64,000 bases of DNA from Corella eumyota (Eukaryota > Chordata > Ascidiacea > Phlebobranchia > Corellidae): the NCBI GenBank assembly GCA_963082875.1, contig OY720100.1:4650001-4714000 (forward strand), given 5' to 3'. Made by a program: the position numbers and the translations under genes. A model generated the notes under the pieces. That model was not told the DNA's origin. It did not search any database and saw only the letters and a list, made by a program, of their open reading frames with translations. Position 1 is the stretch's first letter. Each line of letters begins with the position of its first letter. Below are positions 36,101-49,000 of this stretch, in pieces.

Positions 36101-38509
36101 GATTTGCAATAAAAACAAGATGAAAATATTAAGAAATATAAGTTAATACATTCTTCAATAACTAAATTAAAACAAAAGTCGAAAAAGATTTCAGGTTTTC
36201 TAATGAAACTTTCATAAAATTTATATTTTTCAGAAAAGAAGAAATCTTTAGGCTTTGAGGTTGATTGGAATCCAGTTCTTACTGAAAGGGGTTTTAGAAG
36301 CGATCAAGTTAAAATATTTTTTGGCAATTCAAGTTTCAACTCGTACATTCAACTTTTCACCGGTTTGTATTAATTGCTAAAAAATATTATTTCTAACCAC
36401 TTTATACTTGTAAAAGTTAAATTTTACAAACTCTTTGTTTGTTTAGATGTAAAAGTGAGTTTTTATGCATTACTGAACAACAAATTGTTCATAGAGCCAA
36501 GTTTAAATAGACCTCTGAATTCCTATGTTGTTTTCTCGGCAACGTTAATTGGCAATCAAAGTTTGCAGGAACCAGTTTTAATTAAATTTGACCAGGTATT
36601 GCATTACTTTTTTTTTAATATAAATTTTTAAATATATAACGTATTAACTATACAGTTGTATCGTAAAATTCGTTTTTTGATTGTATTTATTTTTATTGCT
36701 TTAGAATTCGACAACAGGCTTGGGAAATAATACACAATGCGTGTTTTGGGATGATATCAACAACACATGGTCTTCAAAGGGCTCAAAAATCGTTTCACAA
36801 ACTCTTGAGAATATAATCTGTTCGTTTCAGCATTTAACCAACTTCGCAACTTTATTTGTAAGTTTGTAACGGCATTAGTTTTTGGCATCTAGTTTGCCTT
36901 TTATTTTCACTTTTCTAAGGGTTTGAATTAAAATGTTTTTAAAATGTTTTTTGTTAAATACTAACAGTACATTCATATTATAAAAAAAGTTTTTTACATT
37001 TTAGTATCATTCTAACATTGATGATGATCAACCAGAATCTGATTCTGCTGGCATGCTACTTGTACATCCAATCCTTTCAACGATTAGTTTAGTTGGTTCA
37101 TGTTTGTCAATTTTTGGTCTCGTGTTGGCAATACTAGCAAATCTGTGCCTTAAGTAATTTTTGTAGTATATTGGTTTGTATATAATAAACTGTTTGTTGG
37201 CGTTGTAAAAACATCCAATAATAGATTAATTATTCTTAGAGCACCGAAAAAGGAAAGTAAAAGACGTGGCACTTTCCTTTCAATAAATCTTTCCATTTCA
37301 TTAATACTCTTAAACACGTGTTTAATTGTAAGCGATCGAGACATTGCAAGGACACGGGCTCCCAGCTGCTCGGCAATCGCTATTTTGATTTATTATTCCT
37401 TATTGTGTAGCCTTAGTTGGATGGTGGTGGAAGCAGTCATGGTGTTTATGGCAATTTATTTCGTAAGTCTATTAAATATTTTTTATTTATTGACAAATTA
37501 TGGTAATCATTTCTCATACATAAAGATATTAATTAACCTAATTCTTGTTTAATTTTGTTAAATTTAAATTAATTGTTATAATAAAAAATATAATAAAAAA
37601 CGGGTTTAAATTGTTTATTTTGTTGTATTGTTTTAGCCTTTCTATGTCAAAGCGAAACTAAATTCCAAAAAATTGTTTGTTCATTCGATGATTTGGGCTT
37701 GGTTTGTACCTGCTTTAATAACATTGCCTCTTATAATAGGCAGAGAAAATTACTTAAAAAAAGATTTGGTGTAAGTACACGACTTAAATAATTGTTTTGT
37801 TTGTAATAATATTTACTTGATCAACTGTTATAAATTCTAGATGTTGGATAAAACAGGAATATGTTGTGTACTTCGTGATCATTCCTACTGCTATTCTCAT
37901 TGGAATAAACTTGATTATATACCGGGCAATTATTTACAAGTATGTCTGGAAACGAAACAGAACTGCACTGGTAAGAATTGTAACTAAAATTAAATAATGC
38001 CTGTGTTTTTTCTTAAAAAATATTAACAAAATAAATTTACATAAGATACCGGTTGATTACTAAAATAATTTTTAAAATACAAATTGTATTTGTTGTTATA
38101 GGTAAAAAAGAACCGCACAAGATATGCCTGGTTTTTTTTAGTATTATTCGTTAGTTTGGGAATTCCCTGGGTATTGGGGTTCTGTGTGACAAGTGGGGGA
38201 CTAGTCTTGTCAATTATTTTTGCTGTTTTTACTTCACTCCAGGGTAAGTTATTATTACATTAAGCTGCCTAAAACCACGTTGCTGTTTGATATGATACTG
38301 CAAGTAAATTTAACCAAATCGGCTGTTTTTAAACAACGTTTAATAAAATGTTATTATAAATAGTTTATGCTTTAAGTTTCTTATAAAGTATTTAGTAAGT
38401 TTATAATATTTTTTTGTTATTTACAGGTTTCTTGATCTTTTTGTTGCGTATTGTTCGTGACAGCGAAATAAGAAACGAAATAAAAATGGAAATAAATAAC
38501 GCAAGATAA
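33103..38509 (+). CDS. Adhesion G-protein-coupled receptor with N-terminal C-type lectin domain
   Basis: Exons: 33103-33157 (signal MVLKLICSIFVLVLTPSE), 33822-34241 (lectin domain: CCFWIGASG, NWLVDQPN, YICQKR), 34405-34523 (EGF, CLCFCKPDYV), 34685-34810 and 35150-35238 (hormone-receptor-like: CPLNTANG, FCDETGNWLD, SC), 35371-35532, 35699-35781, 35941-36053, 36234-36362, 36447-36595 (GAIN domain), 36705-36857 (GPS: CVFWDD...HLTNFATLF), then 7TM exons 37005-37153, 37240-37462, 37637-37770, 37841-37970, 38102-38243, 38427-38509. The 7TM part has the family pattern (SLSWMVVEAVMVF in TM3, GIPWVLGF in TM6). About 819 aa. The calcium site motif WND of lectins is absent (WHYWW instead), so sugar binding is doubtful. 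Oddities: phase mismatch at the lectin-EGF junction, a likely GC donor after 35238, and two GPS cysteines missing. Ligand and coupling unknown. Confidence 0.88.
33268..33530 (+). mobile_element. MITE, partial copy (same family as 19782 and 49832)
   Basis: Begins 'gttggcgatatttttttact' and follows the 49832 copy through 'agtacta...ttcta(a)gtcacacgaaaa', then loses similarity. The 3' half is missing. It lies in intron 1 of the adhesion GPCR. Confidence 0.65.
34905..35108 (+). mobile_element. Second tRNA-derived SINE family, young insertion
   Basis: About 204 bp with tRNA-like A-box 'tcatggcgtcggactacga' and B-box 'caggttcgagctgcacc', and an A/T-rich 3' end (aaataaataa type). A perfect 16-bp target duplication, 'aaatgtgtacaaaaaa', flanks it (34889-34904 and 35109-35124), the mark of LINE-driven insertion. 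The front carries a short tandem 'gtgtggtccgta' twice. Unlike the common SINE, this is the only copy in the window. It lies in an adhesion GPCR intron. Confidence 0.85.
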
Positions 38510-40793
38510 TTGCTTGCTACACTCTTGAGTACTCTTTGATGTGACTTGCCACATGTATATCTTTTTATCGCTTAATCGTTTAATTGTTATTCGTAATATT
38601 GTGGATTTATATCAACATTTCTACTTTTTTGTAAAACTAACTCTTTAGACTGCGTGCTTTGCATTGTAAAGAGACTTAAGGCGCCCCAGACTTATAATTC
38701 TTTCTTAGTCATTTATTTGTTAAAGTGTGGCTGTTGATAAGAATAATGTGTGATAAAGTTTTGGTTGTTATTTTTATACTGTAAAGGTTTACTTGTTTAA
38801 ATTAAATATGTTTAGCATAATAATTTCTTAATTTATCAAGTCGAAAAGTGTAGGTATCTTAGCCTACCAAATAGTTCAAAGGCAATGCAACCATGATTAT
38901 GTAAAGTTTTGAATGAAATTTTTTGTTACAATTTTAAATAAAGTTTAATTCAAGTTTCAACATCTTATGATGTTGAACTGTGTAAAAATTGCACTACTCA
39001 ACCAACAATATATACATTGCATAAATGCACCTCTAAGTTGTGAAAACCATTCCACGAAAAAAATACGTCATGGTTTGGTAGAAACCTACAATTTCAGCTG
39101 TGTGTGTAGTCATAGAATTGTTAATAAAACAGTTCTAATAAACCAATTCAGTAAATCCAAACTTTGGATTTTGAATTCGGTAAATCTAAATTTTAAATGT
39201 ATTTTTATTCCAACAAGAAAAGATTGTTAATTTCACAATATTGACGGCAAAAAATGATATGGTTAAACACCTATCGATACAACTTAATGTGTATTGACAT
39301 TAGCACAAAAGTACAAGTATATTATCTAATCAAGCATTTTTTAACTTTTAACTGTTACAAAATAGCAAGAAAGAAAATCCACAAATTTTTTTCGTAGAAT
39401 ATCACGTAGATAGGTTATTTTAAAATTGGTTGACATTACCTCGATGCTTGATCAAATGTTTATTTTAATTATTGCAATTAAGAACTTCTCCCATTTCTAA
39501 GAAAATAACTAGGAGCTTGTGACCGGAAAGGCAGTTTGCCAACAAATTGGTCACCAAATTACACGATGTCGTAGTGTCTATACCGTGATGCTGGTAAATT
39601 TCCTAAATAACTCCACAACTGCAGTAGAAATAAAGAATGGTGATTCATTTAATTACGTAATTACTTTAAATAAAAAAACGTTTTGCAATTGCCCGATAGT
39701 AAACCTAATTTTCTGAACTTTGGTCTTTTTCTTATTAAACCGAAATATTAATTAACACAACGATTTAGAAGGCTCAAAAATGATATTTTAATTGAACAAA
39801 CAGAATGTAAATTGCATGAAATCTTGATTTTTTGTTAGTTTAAATTCTTAATGAAAGGAGACCCACTTGAAGAATGTTAGAAACTATTATTCTTTATAAT
39901 ATACAGTAGGCCTACCTTACTTAGAACCGTTAAACAACATTCACCTTTAAGGATAACCCATATAAGTAAAGCGATAAAGTTACACCCTTGTACCTGTAAA
40001 AGGTGTTGCTTTCTTGGACAGGTAGGCTAATGTTATGGCGATTTGTCGTCACGCGTCTGTGCGCTTAACACGCGTTGCATAGAAACGGTTCGGACCTACA
40101 GCATTTGAGCAGCCTAAACAACACAAAGCAAGTCTGGGTTGGGTGTTATGTGTAATAGTAGACAGATATCTCGTTGTGATGTGTCTACGTGTTATAGGTT
40201 AGTGCGGATGTTATTATTTTACTAATGCGGCCGAAACTCGTAAAGTTCAGAAAACGCAAGCTAGATTAAACTGGCATAAAAAAATTTTTGTTTACAGCAT
40301 CTTTTTTATTATTTCGGTTTGTAATTAAATGTAATATTAGTTCATTTTAGACAATGCAAACAAGTACTTTATTAAAAGATATTATTTAATTTTTTATCTA
40401 TTAGTTTAAGTTAAAATTTTTCCATACAATTTTTCTTTGTATTGTTTAAGTCTTAATTTGCGCGGGAGCAACTTTTAATCTACAAACTTTCCCTTATTTT
40501 GGCGTATTTTTATTGTATTATTTGTTCTGTTTATCTTATCAAAACAACCCCTTTGAAAAAAATAACGAATGCGCTTTTGAAATGTATAAAACACAATATG
40601 TGTTTATTTTTTCTAAAAAGTCCCGTAATTTTACACCATACGTTTGTTACCGGATACGACCCTATAATATCCTTTCATGACCTGTTTTTATGTCAATAAC
40701 GTTTGATGACTACATCGCCGTTATAACGTTATTCTAATTTAATATCAATATATTTTAGACGTTAGTTATATTGTTTAATGACTTACTGGAAAA
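38510..40793. other. Intergenic, adhesion GPCR to sulfotransferase-like gene
   Basis: Contains the GPCR 3'UTR, with a poly(A) signal AATAAA at 38937-38942, then AT-rich DNA. No gene or recognised repeat; ORFs at 38967, 39519 and 40499 are short and featureless. Confidence 0.6.
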
Positions 40794-42344
40794 ATGAAAG
40801 TCATCGTTGCCGGCCTATCAAAAACGGGTACAAAATCAATGGTGAAAGCTTTGGAGAAGCTAGGGTATAATGTATATGATTACCTAGAAAACTTCGATCT
40901 CTTATACGATGAATGGGAAAAAATAATGCTGACAGGCGGCACCACTGATGACTTTCGAAAAATGTATAAAAACGTTGATGCAGTGACAGATACGCCCGCC
41001 TGTTATTTCTGGGACGAGATTCATAAAGCTTTTCCTAATGCCAAGGTTTGTAATAATTCTTGATATGTTATAAGAAGAAGCTAATACCATTTTCAGGTTT
41101 TACCAAATCCTGTCGAAAAAACAGTACGTCTATAGTAAGAATGAACTAATGGTTCATAAAAAGTAATTTAATGCTATATTTTTGATTAAAGTTGATATGG
41201 TTAAAGTTTACTAATAAATTAACACTTAAGCTATAGTGATAGGCATAAAAACTAAACTATTGCTCTAAGTTTATAAGGTAAACAAAATTATGTAATTTGT
41301 TATGAAATATGTAGCATAACTTACTGTGCTTCCATTATTTATTTCTGCATTATTTATTTCTTGTGTACACAGATCATTCTAACTATTCGAGATAATGAAG
41401 ATCAATGGTATCAGAGCATGTTAACACAGGTTGATGCAACTAAGGCAATAAAATTTAAAATAATGTACTTTTTATCTCCCACTTATAGAAGATATAGTCG
41501 ATACGGACTTCAACTAATGTGTAAGTTTTTTGATTTTGTTGTCATTGTTATTTAAAATTAAAACTAATGGACTAATATTTTTTTTTGTAGGGAAAAACTA
41601 TTTCTTTATTTACAGGTTCACATTGGTAGGTGAAAAAAAAAGACAAAGGCAAATTCATTATCGAAAAAAACGATCATTCTTTTTAGTTAAGCTTGTTATA
41701 TGCAATTTTATTAAAAAAAGTCTAAAATGTGGGTCAAATATTTTTTTACATTTGGCTTACCATGCATACAATACTGCATGGTAAATAAAAACAAACTCAG
41801 TAATTTATACGTAAAGCAAAATAGCTGAGTCATGGCACTTACAGCAGTCATAAATTAAAAAAAAAACACGAACTAAGTTTACCTATTTTAAACAGGGCCC
41901 ACAATATTTGGAATACCTCACGTGGTAGGCTTATTGCCTAGAGTTCAATTAAACGAAATGAAAATGAAAATGGTTTATCGCCGGCATCTAACAGACGTGA
42001 TGCAAGTATGTTCCAAAATATTGTTAAACTTTAAAAATCTGCATAAAAGTTTAATTTTAAATTAAAAAAATATTTTTTTTATAAATGCTTTACAATGTTT
42101 TAAGAATGCACCCAAGGACAAACTTTTGGTTTTCAACGTGAAAGAAGGTTGGTCTCCTCTCTGTCAGTTCCTGGACGCAGAAGTTCCCGATATACCTTTT
42201 CCGCATAGAAACGCACAGAGCAGCATACTAAACGAATTCGCAGTGAGCCCAGTGTTTAAGCGCATTGAAAAAGAAATGATTTTATATGCAGCTGTATGGG
42301 TTGGTCTTTCTTCTTTATTAATGTGCCTATACGCATATCTTTAA
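40794..42344 (+). CDS. P-loop sulfotransferase-like protein with C-terminal membrane anchor
   Basis: Four exons: 40794-41045, 41373-41520, 41896-42005, 42105-42344; 249 aa, all phases agree. The N-terminus has the nucleotide (PAPS) binding loop GLSKTGTKS, then VDAVTDTPACYFWDEIHKAFPNAK, ILTIRDNEDQWYQS, and later LLVFNVKEGWSPLCQFLDAEVPDIPFPHRN. This order is that of the small sulfotransferase-like family (Pfam Sulfotransfer_4) common in marine animals and fungi. The last 25 residues are hydrophobic (LYAAVWVGLSSLLMCLYAYL), suggesting a C-terminal anchor. Family members are often of unproven activity; the acceptor substrate cannot be told. A poly(A) signal AATAAA lies at 42504-42509. Confidence 0.88.
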
Positions 42345-43081
42345 TTGATTTAACAAATTCTTAAAGTCTAATTAGGCTTTACTGTTTACCTAGCCTATAT
42401 TAGGTTAAATTAAACTTTTTGAATTTTAAAAATATGGTTACTCAGTGCCGTAAACAATGCAAGTTATATTTTATTTTTTAGAATGTTTTTTATGTATTTA
42501 TAAAATAAACATAAAATTTACTTTTTAACGTTAAAAATTTTTACTTTCTGATTTTAGATTTTTAAATACAAGCAAAATTTTAAATAAATAAATTAGAAGT
42601 TTGATATAAAAGTAAGGTTTAAAAATATTAAAAGCTTTAGTTATTATAAAAAAAATTACCAAAATCTAATAAATTTAAAGTGCCTACTTTTAAAAAAATT
42701 AAAAAAAGTATCAACTTTTGTTTGCTGGAATGCCATAATAGTTTTTTTCCGTTCCATGTACAGTAAGTGCTACAGACAGACAAACTAAGATTAGAAAACT
42801 GTATTAAATGTTTGCTAAAACGCGTAAAAATTCGTGCCTTTTAAAGTTTCGTTAAATATTTCTTGATAATAAGGCAAAATGGGTAATAATAAGACAAAAA
42901 AAATATTATGGTTTTTTTGATGTTAACGTATTGTTATAATAGTTAATAGACCTAGGCTTCAACTAAGTTTTGAAAAAATTTTTCATTCAGAAAAAAGTAT
43001 TTTTACTTATAAAAACGTAATTTTTTTAGAAATTAAGATTTAAATTTTATTTGTAAGTCAAGTTAAACTTAATTTTTACTG
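42345..43081. other. Short intergenic region before FOXJ2/3
   Basis: Contains the sulfotransferase-like 3'UTR and the upstream region of the forkhead gene on the same strand. AT-rich; nothing else recognised. Confidence 0.6.
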
Positions 43082-46000
43082 ATGTCAGTGTGTGCAGTAA
43101 CTAACATGAACCCTGAAGACATTCGAGATGAAACGAAGAAAAATATGACAGATTTGGAAAACAGTCTGACCTCCATTGATTGGTTACCTCGGTATTATTT
43201 TAATTATTTTTATGTTCTTTTTAACAATTGTGTTTTAAGTTTCGTATGGCAGTATGGGGTTATCTTCTCATGTAAAGTTGGGTTTTGCAAGTTTTTACAA
43301 TTTTTAACCTTTAAAACAATAGACACTGCTTTTATTTATTCTCAATAAAAGCATAAATAGGAAATTGAAAATGTTTTGCCTCTGCAAAAAATTATGTTGT
43401 GTTCAAATTTAACATGATTGCTTGGTATGATGACATCACTTTTAATATAATTTTATATTTTTTAAACATTTTTTAAGGTATGTGTAGCTTGTTATCAACA
43501 GTTTGGTATTTGCTTTGTGTAAACATTTATAACAGTAAATTTGTGATTGTTTTTTTTACTTTGTTAATTTTTTTTAAATTTGTTTTAAGTTTAAATGCTC
43601 GAATGATCAGTGATGCTGCCAAGGAAAATAAAGATTCAAAAACTGGTCGAAAATCCAGTGATGATTCTTCAGACCAGAGCAAGAATGGAAAACCACCCTA
43701 CAGGTAAGTTTTATGTGTTAAATTTTTTTTTAGTTAGAATAGGTTTTATTTTAAATATATATATTTTTTTTTTTTTTTTGTATATATCTCTATCCTCGAT
43801 GTAGGAAAGTTGAATGCCCGACTTAAACATAGAGTAACATTAGTTACTCCGACCCAGTCTCGAGTTGCCTGTGGCAGTTTGGGATATTATAGATATAATT
43901 TCCTGATAATTATACTGCTGATTAAGTGCTGGCTCAGCAGGAGTTCATACCGTTTATAGCACCTTTCTCAAGAGCGCTACAGCATGAGGTCAATGGGGAT
44001 TGAACCCACGACCCCATGTGTGGTGTAGCAAGTGTTCTTACCACTACATATATATATATATAGCCTATAATATAAATACAAGCCTAGTTAACTTAATAAA
44101 TGTTATATTTAAATTTAAATCTTAATTTTTTTTTACCTCTTTTTAAATAAAATTTTTGGTTAATATATTTCAGTTACGCAAGTCTAATCACTATGGCCAT
44201 AAATTCATCCAACCGGAAAAAAATGACTCTTAGTGAGATTTATATTTGGATTTGTGATAGTTTTTCTTACTACAAAGAAGCAAATGGAGGGTGGAAGGTA
44301 TGTTGTTTCTTTTTTATTCTTTGATTTTGTAAAAATTTAATGCATGGTAAAAAATGTGTAAATTTTAATTGTTGTATTTTTTTTTTGCTTTTTTTGTGTT
44401 ATTATTTTATGTTTAAAATTTTTTTTCTTGTTATTATTTTAGAACTCGATTCGTCATAATCTGTCATTGAACAAATGTTTCAGGAAAGTTCCCCGATCAA
44501 AAGATGATCCTGGAAAGGTAAAAAACTTTAAAATTATATTTCTTAAACATTTTTTTGTTCACAAAATGGTATGCTCTATGGCATCTCCATAATTATGGAA
44601 AACACCGCAAATAGATATAAATACAAAAGTTAATTTATATAACCATGAAATAAAAAAGTAATTGTATTTAACTAGGCTTGTAGAAAAAAAGTGCAGTAAA
44701 AAAAATTATAAAGTTTATTGTAAAGTCTGATTTAAACAGGATGAATTTGTTGTTATAAGTCGTACAAAAAGTGTTTAAAAAGCACTTGAAATACTTTACA
44801 TCGTACCAAATACAATTTAATAACTCAGGTTGTTATTTTACTGCAACTGTTAAACTAACAGATTCTATTTATTACCCTAAAAGTATTGAAACAATAAGCA
44901 TAAGCAAAACTATCTTCTATAGCATATAGGCAAACTAAATTAATTTCTATACATATTACTTGTTTCAAAATTGAAATTCTTTGCAAAATTTTTTTTTTTG
45001 ATTAATAAGCATTTGAAACTAATGTTATTATTAAAAAAATTGCTTTTGTTGTGTAAAAACTAATTTGATTTAATTGTACAGGGTTCATATTGGGAAATAG
45101 ACAACACACCCGATGATCCTATTCCAGTAAAACGAAAAAGAAAATCGGACGAGTATGGGGTAAGTTAGGGGTTATTTGTATAGAAGAGCAGAAATATATA
45201 TAAAAATTAGCATTTTACAAAAGTTATTTTATGACTATTGATTTTGTATTCAAATTGTTACAAATGTTTTGGTTCTATTCATTTTTTTTTATTTAAAAAA
45301 TGAAAAGATTAATTGCTTTAAATAATAGAAATTAATTAATTTTTGTTTGCGATTACTTTTGTATTTTTGATAAATTTTGATATCTAAGTAAGTATCAACT
45401 CGTACTTGACTTCTGTTTTGTTAATAATTACATATTTTTATCTTTAAATGGGGATTGTTAAGCTAAGCTTTAAATGCCTAGAAGGTAAGTAGGAAAATAA
45501 GAGAGAGGCCGATAATTAGGTGACATGCTTTTTATATTCACACTTATTCACCATTAAATAAAACAAGTTGGACAATAGAAAATGGACAATGCTCTATTTG
45601 TGCCTTTTAGTCACCAGATAGCCTTTATTTTTTAACCACTATAACCTTTTTTTTGTTGGTTCACAAACTCCAGGTAATTTTTTTGAATTGAATTTCCAAT
45701 AAAAGTTTAATGATGTAGCGGCATTATTAAGAAGAGTTATAAGAAAAATTTTTATGAGCGATTTTGACATAATTGTGGCTAGTAAAAGTTGGTAACTAAT
45801 TACCAGCCATAATATTTATCATTTTTAAAACCTTTTCCTACCACTAAAATTTTTTTTTTCAAAAAAGTAATAAAATAAAGGCATCACAATTTTTATGGTC
45901 TATCTTACTAAAAATTGATATTACATTTTTTTCGGATAAAATTTTGCAGAATCGATTTGTTTACATTGCTTTATGACTGTAAGTGTTGTAGTGTACGGCA

Positions 46001-49000
46001 TGTTTGCTCAGTATATTTGCTCTTGTTTGTCAGTGACGTCATCAGCATTAAATTGAATATTCATGACTAAATATTCTTATGTTTGGTAAAAAATTTTTTT
46101 TGGAAAAACAAAAATTTTACCATACTAACTGTCAACAAAAACAAAATTGTTAAATTTATTTGGTTTTTCCATGTTTAGTTACTTATTTATTTAGAAAAAA
46201 ACAGATCTAATGTATTACTGTTTGCATAGGAAACAACGTTTTTGTTTTATGTTAAGTTTTCATAAAATATTTGAATTTTAATTGTTAATTAGATTAGGTA
46301 TTAAGTCTGTAACAGCAGCATTTTCTAATTTAAGTAAATTAGTTTATTTTAATTTCATATAATCTTGGCAATTGTATTAAATAATAACTATGGCAAAAAA
46401 TAAATAACTTTGTTTTAAAATATAAAAAACTATCAAAATTGAACAAAATTTAATTTAATTTTTTTTGTAATATTCTATTAAAAAAACTGCCTGTAAGAGT
46501 TTTTATTAAGATCCATTGTTTGGTATTCAATCCTAAAAAAAGTTTAAAACAAAAAGGGTATTTTAGCAAACAATACCACTACTGGGCAATTCTCTTTACT
46601 CTATTTCTATAGAACAATACCTTTTTACACTCTGTCGGTATCACAAAAATATTTACGTTTTACAGTAATCATAAAACTGGTTTATAATAATTTAGAAATA
46701 GGTGACGTACTTTGTCTATAAATGACAGGAAAGCTACGTCAAGTTTTTTTTATTTTGTTTGTTTTGGCCCGGTTCTCCTTTGCTTAAACTCTCAAACAAA
46801 CATTGGAATACAAAGAATAAAAATGGAAATACATTTTTTTGTAATTAAGAATGCTATTTTTGTCTCGTAACTGGCTTATTCTTGCTTTAAATAACTCTAT
46901 AAGTAAAGGTCACATAGCAACTAATTATGGATTAGTGAAAATATTTGAACCGAAATTGTTTAAAAATATTACAAAGAGCTACAAATTTATTTATGGCCAA
47001 TTCTATGTTTTTAATGTTAGTAAAAATAATATTGCAAATTATATTTTTAAAATGGGGCAGTACAAATTTTAAATATTATTTTACACAAATTGATGAGAAA
47101 AAACTGGGTTTATTTATTTTTATTGGTTTCTTTTTCTTTGTATGTTGCAACACCGAGCCGAGTTGCATTCGCAACTAATTAACTTTATTTAATCTCCTTT
47201 GTGACATCACAAGTGTTACTTGTTCTCCTAGAACTTTAATTCTGTTTGTTCAAGCACTCGACCTGACCTGCGTTACTTGTCGCGGCACTTGAGTGGTGGC
47301 ACTTACGCCACAGTCACTTTTGTAGGCACGTGTCACGAATATTGTTGTTATGACTGCAATTTTGTAACAAAAAACAAATAGTTTTTGGTTTAGAGTTTTT
47401 TTATTTTATTCCAATTTATTGGTTAAAAAATTCTGCAATTAAAACACACAATTTTGTATAAAGTTTAAAAAATTTGTATACTATGCATAGTAAAATTTTA
47501 TAAGTTTTTTAAACTGTATTTGACCTGCGAAAGGACAACCTTGTCAAAATTTGGTTTTAAAATATATGTTTTATTTGTATTTGGTTTTCTCTATTAAATC
47601 ACACCAATGTTAAAAAAAAATGAGTGAACAGAATAATTATTGGATAATAATATTATTTTGATTTATAAATTAATCTTCTGATTTTTTTTTACATTAAGTC
47701 TTAATATTTAAAAAAAAAATTGTCTTACAATTTAATAATAATTGCTTTATGTGTGATAATATATTAAATATTCACATTTTTGATATTTATTTTAATTTAA
47801 ATCTAAATTTTTTTAGTTAAGCTTTTTGTATTTGCCATTTTTTAGTGTTATTTATATATTATTAATCGGTCTAGTGAATTTAAAGGTATATTAAAATAAC
47901 AAATTTATTTAAAAAATTTTCTGCTTAACTAGGGCAGGTTAATTCAAATAACCTTATCTATCATATTTCCGGAAGCAAATATAATAAAATATTAATGAGT
48001 TATTTAACTACTTTAGTAGTTAGCGTAAAAATTTTAAATTCCAAATTACTTCTGGTAATTTTTTATTTAACTGCTATTCTATAGGTTTTTCCAATGCCAT
48101 AAAATTTTTAAATTCCTTATATATGTTCAAGTTAAAAAAAGTACATGTATTGGTTATATTAATGTTATATGTGAAATGTAAATTACATGTAAGAGGAATG
48201 TTGTTCTTTAGATGGTGATAAGTTGGAATGTTTGGTTAACCATATTAGGCTTACTCTTAGTTGTATAGTAGACTTAATGCCTTATAGCATTGCAAACTTT
48301 CTTCCATCATAGAGAGCCATTAATTTGGTTTAATTTTGGTTTATTGTTAACCATTGTTTAAAATTGGTTTGCATAAAAAATATGGTTGTCACTATTAATT
48401 TCGTTTCATTTTTAATTTTAATAGCTTAAGTGTTCAACCATGGTAAAATATGGTTTTATTGGTTCATAACAACTGGTTTATTTTTTAGAATGTGATTGAG
48501 GATGGTATTTACCACACACCACAAAACAGCTTTCATGCCAGTCCGTCAACCATTCCACCACATTTGGTGCACGAATACAACCACATGGTAAATTAACTTG
48601 CAATTTGGTTTATTATTTGTTTTGAATGCACTGGTAACATTAAATGTTTTTTTTTACAAACTGGTTAATTTTGATTTTATCTTAAATTCAATTTTTTTTT
48701 TAAATTTTTTTAAACTTTTTTGTTATTTTGTTTTTTAGAATTCTTCTCATGGATCTATGACAACTCCTTGTCATTCTTCAACTCCTCTCAACCAGTCACA
48801 TTCCTCTAACCCGGTAAATGGTTTTATTTTAACCAATCGTATTCCCCCAATTAGTTACATAGTTTTATTTCAACTAATCACATTCCTCTAACCCGATAAA
48901 TAGTTTTATTTTAGCCAATCACATACCTCTAACCCGATAAATAGTTTTATTTTAGCCAATCACATACCTCTAACCCGGTAAATAGTTTTATTTTAGCCAA

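Noticed and set aside
41530-41784. ORF of 84 codons between sulfotransferase exons 2 and 3
   Set aside because: Intronic; exon 2 joins exon 3 (41896) in phase, and the frame in between has no family features.
46851-47178. Overlapping ORFs in the large FOXJ2/3 intron
   Set aside because: Low-complexity AT-driven frames without motifs or splice support.
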